From positions 1 to 5,487 of the forward strand of contig CAMPHD010000243.1 of assembly GCA_946885765.1 (NCBI GenBank): a stretch of 5,487 nucleotides of DNA. Direction: 5' to 3'. Positions 1 through 4,759 of this stretch are shown one piece after another. The translations under genes were made by a program, and so were the position numbers. The notes beneath the pieces were generated by a model. The model did no database searches, was not told the origin of the DNA, and was given only the letters and a program-made list of their open reading frames with translations. Position 1 is the stretch's first letter. Each line of letters opens with the position of its first letter. Source of the stretch: an uncultured Thalassospira sp. Lineage in GTDB: Bacteria > Pseudomonadota > Alphaproteobacteria > Rhodospirillales_A > Thalassospiraceae.

Positions 1-1092
1 CTTTATGACGAGGCCGGTGTTACTACCACGGCAGCGTCAAAACTGTTGCAGGGCCGTGCACCGGCAACGCGCGATTGCGTGATTGTTTCCCGGGTGAAGG
101 CTGCCGGTGCGGTGCCGTTTGGTCGTACCACGCTCAGTGAATTTGCCTATTCCGGTGTGGGGCTTAACCCGCACTACGGTACGCCGGGCAATGTGTTTGA
201 CCCCGAAGGCATTCCGGGCGGCTCGACATCGGGCGGTGCATTGACGGTTGCACTTGGTCTGGCCGATATCGCACTTGGCACCGATACCGGCGGATCTGTT
301 CGCATTCCGTCGGCGATCAACGGGCTTTATGGCTATAAGCCCAGCCGGTTGTGGATGTCGGGTGAGGGCATTCATCCGCTTGCCAAAAGTTTTGATACAG
401 CAGGGCCGCTTGCCAGTGATCTGCAAACCGCGATTACCGCGTTTGAAGTCATGTCGGGCAAAACCGTTCCCGCACAGGATGGCAAACCCGCCCCGATCAA
501 AATCGGTGTTCCGGCCCATGCCTTTGTGAATGATCTTGATGATCGGGTACGGGCGGATTTTGATGCGGCTTGCAACAAGCTGTCCGATGCCGGTCATCAG
601 TTGATCGAAATCGATCTGGGCTTTTTGGCTGAAAATGCGGTGATCAACAAAATCCTTGTCGCGGCAGAGGCACACAAAATCTACTCGCAGGATTTCAAGG
701 CACTTGAAACCTGCGGCGACCCGCGTGTGCTTAACCGGATGCGTTTTGCCGATACGCTAAGTGCGGTAGACCTGATTGATGCCTATGCCAAACGGACCGA
801 CGTGATTGCGATGTTCAGTTCGGCCATGGCGGATGTCGATGTGATGATTTCGCCAACATTGCCGATGATGGCACCCAAGATTGCCGAAGTCGACGCCGAC
901 TTTGATCGTCTGAATGCAATGATGTTGCGCAATACTTCCTATCTGAACCTTTCGGATGCCTGCGCCATATCGATCCCGGTTTTGGCGGGCCATGGTGCGG
1001 CACCGGGGGCGCTGATGATTGCGGCACCGCACGGTCATGACTTTGCCGTTCTGCATGCGGCAAGGCGGATTGATCCACTGTTGCGCGGATAA
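1..1092 (+). CDS. Amidase-signature family hydrolase, 5'-truncated by window edge
   Basis: This is the C-terminal 363 residues of an amidase-signature (AS) enzyme, a family that hydrolyses amide bonds with a Ser-cisSer-Lys triad. The frame is open from base 1, so the true start lies upstream. Visible residues include the glycine/serine signature GGSTSGG (cis-Ser at residue 75, codon 223-225) and DTGGSVRIPSA (nucleophile Ser at residue 99, codon 295-297). Their 24-residue spacing matches FAAH and MAE2. The first residues, LYDEAGVTTTAAS, align with the family pattern KDLFDVAGVPTTAGS, which puts the catalytic Lys about two codons outside the window. Roughly 75-80 N-terminal residues are therefore missing. 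The C-terminal NTSYLNLSDACAISIP stretch is also typical of the family. The substrate cannot be told; GatA, allophanate hydrolase and other AS members are possible relatives. GatA proper is unlikely, because no gatB or gatC neighbour is seen. The gene ends in TAA just before a terminator. Confidence 0.93.
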   Translation, partial: LYDEAGVTTTAASKLLQGRAPATRDCVIVSRVKAAGAVPFGRTTLSEFAYSGVGLNPHYGTPGNVFDPEGIPGGSTSGGALTVALGLADIALGTDTGGSVRIPSAINGLYGYKPSRLWMSGEGIHPLAKSFDTAGPLASDLQTAITAFEVMSGKTVPAQDGKPAPIKIGVPAHAFVNDLDDRVRADFDAACNKLSDAGHQLIEIDLGFLAENAVINKILVAAEAHKIYSQDFKALETCGDPRVLNRMRFADTLSAVDLIDAYAKRTDVIAMFSSAMADVDVMISPTLPMMAPKIAEVDADFDRLNAMMLRNTSYLNLSDACAISIPVLAGHGAAPGALMIAAPHGHDFAVLHAARRIDPLLRG

Positions 1093-1115
1093 AACTTATT
1101 GGTTCGCTCCAAAGA

Positions 1116-1144
1116 AAAACGGCCCGGAATTTCCGGGCCGTTTT
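1116..1144. terminator. Bidirectional rho-independent terminator between amidase and dps
   Basis: A perfect 13-bp stem (arms 1116-1128 and 1132-1144) with a 3-base loop has a GGCCCGG core flanked by A-run on the left and T-run on the right. It can therefore end transcription in both directions. It lies 23 bases after the amidase stop and 19 bases beyond the dps stop, which is where a shared terminator for convergent genes is expected. Confidence 0.9.
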
Positions 1145-1163
1145 GCATTTAAAACCGGGTTAA

Positions 1164-1634
1164 TCAGTTTTCCAGCAGGGACCGCAACATCCATGCGGTT
1201 TTTTCATGGACCTGAATACGGGCGGTCAGGAGGTCCGCGGTGGCGTCATCGTCTGACGAGTCGCAGATCGGGTAAAGCGAACGCGCTGTCTTGATCACGG
1301 TTTCATGGCCTTCGACCAGTTGGGCGATCATGTCTTTGGCGGCAGGCACACCGGTTTCTTCTGGTATCGACGAGAGTTTCGCATAGGCCGAAAAACTGCC
1401 CGGGGCAAAGGCACCCAGCGAACGAATACGTTCGGCAAGTTCGTCAATCGCCATCGCGAGTTCGGTATATTGCTGTTCGAACATGGTGTGCAGCGTCTGG
1501 AACATCGGGCCGGTCACGTTCCAGTGGAAGTTATGGGTTTTGAGATACAGCGCATAAGAATCTGCCAGAACCCGGCCCAGGCCGTCGGCGATTGCAGTGC
1601 GGTTGGTTTCATTAATTCCGATATCGATCTGCAT
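1164..1634 (-). CDS. dps: Dps family ferritin-like DNA-protection / iron-storage protein
   Basis: The 156-residue product fits the usual length of Dps, a cytoplasmic dodecameric mini-ferritin. Dps oxidises Fe(II) with peroxide at inter-subunit sites, stores the iron and limits oxidative damage. The ferroxidase ligands are visible with exact family spacing: His37 in NFHWNV, His49 and Glu53 in LHTMFEQQY, Asp64 and Glu68 in AIDELAER. These correspond to E. coli His51, His63, Asp67 (Glu here), Asp78 and Glu82. The start at 1634 is chosen because GGAG sits 7 bases upstream (CCGGAGTGACAAC before ATG) and the protein then begins MQIDIGI. An in-frame start 23 codons further upstream would add an unrelated tail. 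The N-terminus lacks the Lys-rich tail that E. coli Dps uses for DNA binding, so DNA compaction is uncertain. The gene lies downstream of the EF-G-like gene on the same strand, with a 122-base gap. Confidence 0.95.
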   Translation of the reverse strand: MQIDIGINETNRTAIADGLGRVLADSYALYLKTHNFHWNVTGPMFQTLHTMFEQQYTELAMAIDELAERIRSLGAFAPGSFSAYAKLSSIPEETGVPAAKDMIAQLVEGHETVIKTARSLYPICDSSDDDATADLLTARIQVHEKTAWMLRSLLEN

Positions 1635-1675
1635 GTTGTCACTCCGGTTAAATGGGGCGCATGCCCGAAGGTTTT

Positions 1676-1693
1676 CTCTTTGTCTGCAAAGAG
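1676..1693 (-). promoter_or_regulatory. Inverted repeat in the dps leader, candidate operator
   Basis: A perfect 7-bp inverted repeat, CTCTTTG (1676-1682) and CAAAGAG (1687-1693), has a 4-base spacer. It lies 42 bases upstream of the dps start codon, next to a possible -10 element. It could be a repressor site around the transcription start or a short hairpin in the leader mRNA. The regulator is not identifiable by eye, and the repeat does not match the Fur or OxyR consensus. Confidence 0.3.
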
Positions 1694-1721
1694 TATCAAT
1701 CATTGGAAAAATTTACGCCAA
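1692..1721 (-). promoter_or_regulatory. Possible dps promoter
   Basis: Read on the minus strand there is a TTGGCG hexamer (1716-1721), an 18-base spacer and GATACT (1692-1697), about 60 bases upstream of the dps ATG. The surrounding sequence is AT-rich compared with the rest of the window, as expected for a promoter. The EF-G-like gene has no visible terminator after its stop, so some dps transcription could also come by read-through. Confidence 0.25.
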
Positions 1722-1742
1722 TCAATAGTTTAATGATTAGCG

Positions 1743-1757
1743 ATAGATCAATTCTAT
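1743..1757. promoter_or_regulatory. ATAG-N7-CTAT palindrome upstream of dps
   Basis: The arms ATAGA (1743-1747) and TCTAT (1753-1757) flank a 5-base spacer, giving the ATAG-N7-CTAT pattern of one OxyR half-operator. The second half, expected 7 bases further on, is not recognisable. The site touches the stop codon of the EF-G-like gene and is about 110 bases from the dps start. OxyR control of dps is known in other bacteria, but here it is only a weak suggestion. Confidence 0.2.
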
Positions 1758-3844
1758 TACTTTTTATGTGGTTTTTGTCGGCTGCTGACGATCATGTCGG
1801 CCTGCTTGCCCGCAAGTTCCTGCATGTGCGAGAAACTCCGCGTAAAAAAGCCGGTTCCCTGTGTCAGTGACCGTAATTCCATCACCATATCGCCGGTTTC
1901 CGATGCGGGCATTTGAACATCAATTTCGTCCCATCCTTGCCAGTGATCCTTGGCGCTGAAGCCAAGGATTTGTCCGCGCCGGGTGCTGACCAGCCGCTGG
2001 GCTTTGGATGTGAATTCCGACGGGATTGAAATCGCATATCTTTCGATGGGTTCAAGCAAAACAGACTGCCCTTCCTTCAGCGCATCGGCGATGGCAATGC
2101 GCCCGGCCATCTGAAATGCCTGATCGGAGCTGTCAACCGCGTGGTAGGACCCGTCAACCAGTTCAACCGAGATATCAACCACCGGAAAACCAAGTGGGCC
2201 TGAACGTATGGCGTCGCGTACTCCCTTTTCGACAGCGGGGATATATTGGCGCGGGATGGCACCGCCGACGATCCGTTCATTGAATGAAAAACCTTCGCCG
2301 CGTCCAAGGGGTTTCAGTTCGATCTGGGCGTCGCCAAATTGCCCGTGTCCGCCGGTCTGCTTTTTATAGCGACCCCGCGCCTGTGCTGGTTTACGCACGG
2401 TTTCCTGATAGGCGGTTTCGACAGGCCGGGTTTCGATTTCAAGGTGATAGCGACTGCGAAGTTGGGTAAGTGCGACCTGAAGGTGAATATCGCCATGACC
2501 CCGCAATACTAGTTGCCCGGTATCGTCGCTATGAATGAACGACAGAGACCTGTCCTGTTCGCACAGATGGCGCAATGCTTCGGTGAGTTTGACGTCATCG
2601 CCGGGCTTGGTGACTTCCAGTCCGGTTTCATAAAGCGGGGGCAGGGGATCTGGCCAAAGACTGTCCATCTCGCCATTGGCGGTGCACAGCGAACCGGTGC
2701 GCAAATGATCAATCCGCGGCAGGCCGACGATGCTGCCAAATGTACCGATATCAAGCTTTTCATGCTTGTCGCCAAATACCTGACACATGCCCGCGATTTT
2801 GTCACGGCCGAGTGTGGCGCCATTTTTCACCTGCCCCGAAAGGACACGCCCATAACAAAACCGCCCCGCATGGGGCAGATGAACAGTTTTAAAAATCTGG
2901 ACGGCGGCACTGTTGCCTTCCGGTTCAATGCCCAGGCGGTGGGCGCAGACATCGGCATTCGGGGCTTCGTGGCGCAATGCCTTCAGCAGGCGAATGATCC
3001 CGTGGTCATGTTCTGCGGACCCGAAAAACACCGGTACAATCAAATCCTTGGCCAGATCACGTTCAAGATTGTCATAGATGGTTTCCTTTGCCGGTGCCTG
3101 ATCTTCAAGGATTTGTTCAAGTAGGTTGTCATCAAAGTCGGCTAGGGCTTCGAGCAATCCGTCGCGGACCTCGGTTTCGCGTTCTTTGGCGTTGGCAGGC
3201 AGAGTGATCAGTTTTGAAGGTTGTCCCTCCAGATATTGATAAGCCCGTTCGGAAACGACATCGACGAAACCGGTTATCGTATCGTCAGGCCCTTTGCCGT
3301 CGCGTATTGGAATTTCACGGAGCACAAGTGGACGCTCCGAAATTGATTGCAGCGCATCAAGGCTATCGCGCAACCGGATGCCGCCATGATCGGTTTTGTT
3401 GATGAAAATCAGATGGGGTATGCGATTGCGATTCAGAAATTTCAGGATCGGTGCGGCGATCATGGCGCGTGTCGGATCGGGTTCGACAACCACGATGGCA
3501 ACATCGCATATCATTGCTGCTTCACGGGCATCCTGTGAAAAATCAACCGAGCCTGGGCAATCGATAAAGTGCCATTCCTCGTCAAGATAACAGGTTTGGG
3601 CAACCGTCATTTCGGTACTCATTTGCCGTTCGCGTGCTTCGGCGTTTGCATCACCGATTGTGGTGCCGTCGCGAACGGCTCCCTTGCGATGTACGCGGCC
3701 TGTTGTGCTCAGCAGGCTTTCAAACAGGCTGGTTTTGCCACTGGAATATGGTCCGATCAGTGCCGCACACCGCGGAACGTGATGGGGGACTGTGGGGGAA
3801 TTTGTGGCGTCTGCTTTGTCTTTTGTGTCTTTGGACGGGGGCAT
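1757..3844 (-). CDS. EF-G-like translational GTPase (EF-G paralogue)
   Basis: This 695-residue protein has the full five-domain EF-G layout; EF-G itself is about 700 residues. GTP-binding motifs are P-loop GPYSSGKT (31-38), G3 DCPGS (95-99), G4 NKTD (149-152) and G5 GSA (275-277). Domain II follows at about 305-390 and domain III at about 400-480. Domain IV carries GGHGQFG (498-504) and the tip GSYHAVDSS, with His568 matching EF-G's conserved tip histidine. Domain V runs to the end. Two active-site positions differ from canonical EF-G. The DTPGH histidine that orders the attacking water is Ser99, and the switch I Thr of RGITI is Ser76. It is therefore probably not the housekeeping factor, which normally sits in the rps/tuf operon. 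It resembles the EF-G2-like paralogue group. A role in ribosome translocation, recycling or stress is possible but unproven. The start at 3844 is set by the ribosome-binding site; ATG 3850 is the alternative. Confidence 0.93.
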   Translation of the reverse strand: MPPSKDTKDKADATNSPTVPHHVPRCAALIGPYSSGKTSLFESLLSTTGRVHRKGAVRDGTTIGDANAEARERQMSTEMTVAQTCYLDEEWHFIDCPGSVDFSQDAREAAMICDVAIVVVEPDPTRAMIAAPILKFLNRNRIPHLIFINKTDHGGIRLRDSLDALQSISERPLVLREIPIRDGKGPDDTITGFVDVVSERAYQYLEGQPSKLITLPANAKERETEVRDGLLEALADFDDNLLEQILEDQAPAKETIYDNLERDLAKDLIVPVFFGSAEHDHGIIRLLKALRHEAPNADVCAHRLGIEPEGNSAAVQIFKTVHLPHAGRFCYGRVLSGQVKNGATLGRDKIAGMCQVFGDKHEKLDIGTFGSIVGLPRIDHLRTGSLCTANGEMDSLWPDPLPPLYETGLEVTKPGDDVKLTEALRHLCEQDRSLSFIHSDDTGQLVLRGHGDIHLQVALTQLRSRYHLEIETRPVETAYQETVRKPAQARGRYKKQTGGHGQFGDAQIELKPLGRGEGFSFNERIVGGAIPRQYIPAVEKGVRDAIRSGPLGFPVVDISVELVDGSYHAVDSSDQAFQMAGRIAIADALKEGQSVLLEPIERYAISIPSEFTSKAQRLVSTRRGQILGFSAKDHWQGWDEIDVQMPASETGDMVMELRSLTQGTGFFTRSFSHMQELAGKQADMIVSSRQKPHKK

Positions 3845-3850
3845 GGACAT

Positions 3851-3856
3851 CTCCTT
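3851..3856 (-). promoter_or_regulatory. Ribosome-binding site that decides the EF-G-like start
   Basis: On the minus strand AAGGAG abuts the first in-frame ATG (3848-3850) with no spacer, whereas the second ATG (3842-3844) lies 6 bases away, a normal distance. The shorter reading, starting MPPSKD, is preferred, removing two residues from the longest possible protein. Confidence 0.7.
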
Positions 3857-3895
3857 GACGCATCATGGGACGCATGGGACCGGTCCGCGCATGGA

Positions 3896-3924
3896 GTTAT
3901 ATTTGTCGTCGCCAGTAATGTCTG
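3896..3924 (-). promoter_or_regulatory. Candidate sigma-70 promoter of the EF-G-like gene
   Basis: Read on the minus strand there is CAGACA (3919-3924; four of six bases match TTGACA), a 17-base spacer and TATAAC (3896-3901). Transcription would start about 45 bases before the ATG at 3844, leaving a short leader with the AAGGAG site at its end. An inverted repeat overlaps the -35 and spacer. Confidence 0.4.
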
Positions 3925-3927
3925 GCG
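3910..3927. repeat. Inverted repeat over the EF-G-like promoter, candidate operator
   Basis: Perfect 6-bp arms CGCCAG (3910-3915) and CTGGCG (3922-3927) are separated by 6 bases and cover the proposed -35 element. The placement suits a repressor or activator site. No regulator family is recognised from the sequence. Confidence 0.35.
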
Positions 3928-3939
3928 GTTCCATGTGCT

Positions 3940-3956
3940 GTTGCCAAGGTGGCAAC
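3940..3956. repeat. Inverted repeat upstream of the EF-G-like promoter
   Basis: Perfect 7-bp arms GTTGCCA (3940-3946) and TGGCAAC (3950-3956) flank the 3-base centre AGG. It lies 13 bases further from the gene than the promoter-overlapping repeat. It may be a second regulator site or a small hairpin. There is no T-run, so it is not a terminator. Confidence 0.35.
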
Positions 3957-4160
3957 CGGTCAGGACGTTTCGCGGGCCCGGTTTGTGCCGGGTCTGTCTT
4001 GTGCGTGGCGTCCGGTCTGCGTTGGCATTCGGGGCAAGGGGCCGGTGCCGGGAATTAATGCGGGTTCATGCGGTATTTCTGATTGGCACATTCAGGCCAA
4101 TGTGAAACCGGACAATCATCAGGATAGATCATTATTGCCCGTTTCGCTATCAAGGGTTTG
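3957..4160. other. Intergenic stretch without a recognisable gene
   Basis: Within the roughly 900-base gap this part holds no convincing protein gene: reading frames here lack a good ribosome-binding site and have shadow-like composition rich in Trp, Cys and Arg. Visible structures are short inverted repeats only: CCCGG/CCGGG arms at 3977-3981 and 3988-3992, and ATTGGC/GCCAAT arms at 4082-4087 and 4096-4101. A plus-strand untranslated RNA ending at the 4161 terminator is possible, but no promoter for it could be picked out. Confidence 0.5.
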
Positions 4161-4182
4161 AAAGGGGCGCATGCCCCTTTTT
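4161..4182 (+). terminator. Orphan rho-independent terminator
   Basis: The arms AAAGGGGC (4161-4168) and GCCCCTTT (4173-4180) enclose a GCAT loop and run into five T residues. It has good form on the plus strand but no gene precedes it there. It either ends an unseen small transcript or insulates the following small RNA genes. The 13-base core GGGGCGCATGCCC occurs again at 1654-1666 in the dps leader. Confidence 0.65.
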
Positions 4183-4188
4183 GACCAT

Positions 4189-4259
4189 AATTCGCCCTCA
4201 AATGGCCCTATGCGACCTGTTTTCCTGCCCTATTCACAAGGCAGATTAGGCATTGTCAG
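4189..4259 (+). promoter_or_regulatory. Upstream region of small RNA A, homologous to that of B
   Basis: This 71-base block aligns without a gap to 4475-4545, with about two thirds of positions identical by hand count. Best-kept parts are AATT-GCCC at the start, GTTTT in the middle, and the end GGCA-ATTA-N3-ATTGTCAG. GATTAG (4244-4249) sits where a -10 element would be, putting the start near 4256. No good sigma-70 -35 is present, so the polymerase form is uncertain. A short inverted repeat CTGCC/GGCAG (4225-4229, 4240-4244) is echoed in the other copy. Confidence 0.45.
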
Positions 4260-4352
4260 TCGAGGCAACGGCCAGAACCTTCTGTCCCCCCTCAAACGTC
4301 TTCTGGCCCGTTCTTTCATCTTCCCCCGAAGAAAGAACAAAATAGGCCCCGG

Positions 4353-4375
4353 CTGATCGGTCTCCCCAAGACCAT
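4353..4375 (+). repeat. Near-identical 23-base hairpin-3 element, copy A
   Basis: This segment matches 4648-4670 at 22 of 23 positions, the one difference being T/C at 4357. It contains the GGTCT-CCCCA-AGACC stem-loop. It is the most strongly kept part of the two small RNA units, which suggests it is a functional pairing or protein-binding site. Confidence 0.85.
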
Positions 4376-4390
4376 GAAGACCCCGAAAAT

Positions 4391-4420
4391 GGGGCGGGTA
4401 AATCCCGCCCCTTCTTTTTT
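4391..4420 (+). terminator. Rho-independent terminator of small RNA A
   Basis: The arms GGGGCGGG (4391-4398) and CCCGCCCC (4404-4411) have a 5-base loop and are followed by TTCTTTTTT. This is a very strong plus-strand terminator. An upstream CCCC (4381-4384) could pair alternatively with the first GGGG. Confidence 0.92.
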
Positions 4421-4429
4421 CCCAAATCG

Positions 4430-4455
4430 GGAACAGGTTTTTCGCGGTTTCAGTT
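4430..4455 (+). promoter_or_regulatory. Weak ECF-sigma-like promoter motif upstream of small RNA B
   Basis: GGAAC (4430-4434) is followed after 17 bases by AGTT (4452-4455), close to the alphaproteobacterial general-stress (EcfG) pattern GGAAC-N16/17-CGTT. The -10 part is imperfect, and unit A has no counterpart, so this may be chance. Confidence 0.2.
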
Positions 4456-4474
4456 CCAAACTTTATTTTGCCCC

Positions 4475-4545
4475 AATTTGCCCCTGAATGGTCATTGCCG
4501 GCCGGTTTTTACGCCCCAATTCAAGGGCATATTAACAATTGTCAG
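4475..4545 (+). promoter_or_regulatory. Upstream region of small RNA B, homologous to that of A
   Basis: This is the second copy of the 71-base block at 4189-4259, offset by 286 bases. TATTAA (4530-4535) takes the -10 position, giving a start near 4542. A short inverted repeat GCCC/GGGC (4513-4516, 4525-4528) overlaps the place of CTGCC/GGCAG in copy A. Confidence 0.45.
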
Positions 4546-4647
4546 ATGCGGAAACGCCGGTGAAGCGCCCCTCCCTCGCTACTCACCGGGACCTTTAAAA
4601 TCACTGTCCCCCGCAGTGATCTGCACCCCAAGGTCAAGGCACTGTAT

Positions 4648-4670
4648 CTGACCGGTCTCCCCAAGACCAT
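4648..4670 (+). repeat. Near-identical 23-base hairpin-3 element, copy B
   Basis: This is the second copy of the element at 4353-4375, 22 of 23 bases identical, again placed just before the terminator. Confidence 0.85.
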
Positions 4671-4678
4671 CTGTCCCC

Positions 4679-4723
4679 AAAAAGCGTGGGGCGGGCAAAT
4701 CGTCCGCCGCGCGCTTTTTCTTT
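4679..4723. terminator. Terminator of small RNA B, probably shared with the cyclase gene
   Basis: The outer arms AAAAAGCG (4679-4686) and CGCTTTTT (4712-4719) enclose an inner GGCGG/CCGCC stem (4690-4694, 4704-4708), followed by CTTT. The A-run on the left mirrors the T-run on the right, so it can also stop minus-strand transcription coming from the cyclase gene, whose stop is 37 bases away. Confidence 0.8.
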
Positions 4724-4759
4724 GTGGGGATGGCAAAGGGGAGAAGGACGATGTCTGGC

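Larger units (their letters stand above)
4256..4420 (+). ncRNA. Predicted C-rich-loop small RNA A (first of tandem pair)
   Basis: This is a predicted untranslated RNA of about 165 bases; the 5' end is approximate and the 3' end is set by the terminator. Hairpin 1 has 8-bp arms GGCCAGAA (4270-4277) and TTCTGGCC (4301-4308), with a 23-base loop holding six consecutive C (4286-4291). Hairpin 2 has 8-bp arms GTTCTTTC (4310-4317) and GAAAGAAC (4331-4338), with five C in the loop. Hairpin 3 is GGTCT-CCCCA-AGACC (4359-4373). A terminator follows. All three loops expose CCCC-type sequence able to pair with Shine-Dalgarno-like GGGG/GGAG tracts, so translational control of many mRNAs is a reasonable inference. 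Unit B has the same order of elements with different stems. It may be related to alphaproteobacterial CcsR/cuckoo RNAs, but no family is firmly recognised. Confidence 0.65.
4542..4723 (+). ncRNA. Predicted C-rich-loop small RNA B (second of tandem pair)
   Basis: This is a predicted untranslated RNA of about 180 bases, parallel in design to unit A. Hairpin 1 has arms CCGGTGA (4557-4563) and TCACCGG (4583-4589), plus an inner AGCG/CGCT stem presenting a nine-base loop CCCCTCCCT (4568-4576), a clear anti-Shine-Dalgarno sequence. Hairpin 2 is ATCACTG-TCCCCCG-CAGTGAT (4600-4620). An extra stem GGTCA/TGACC (4632-4636, 4649-4653) precedes hairpin 3, GGTCT-CCCCA-AGACC (4654-4668). A terminator ends it. 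Stem sequences of hairpins 1 and 2 differ from unit A while pairing is kept. Loops resemble the CCUCCUCCC loops of Rhodobacter CcsR RNAs, but the CcsR/cuckoo context with a DUF1127 gene is not present here. It converges with the cyclase gene. Confidence 0.65.

Noticed and set aside
37..675. 212-residue minus-strand frame antisense to the amidase
   Set aside because: The plus-strand frame carries the complete amidase signature with correctly spaced catalytic serines, so the antisense frame is a codon-bias shadow.
3569..4105. 178-residue plus-strand frame overlapping the EF-G-like gene start
   Set aside because: It lies largely antisense to a clear conserved gene, with Cys/Trp-rich translation and no start signals.
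3949..4161. Plus-strand 70-residue frame with GTG start ending right at the orphan terminator
   Set aside because: It has no ribosome-binding site, shadow-like composition and no recognisable family. The coincidence with the terminator alone is not enough.
4171..4356. Plus-strand 61-residue frame across small RNA A
   Set aside because: It starts inside the orphan terminator hairpin with no ribosome-binding site. Its bases are better explained by the paired stems shared with unit B.
4353..4670. The two 23-base repeats considered as CRISPR or mobile-element ends
   Set aside because: There are only two direct copies nearly 300 bases apart, no regular spacers, no transposase and no target duplication. 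They are parts of two larger similar units.
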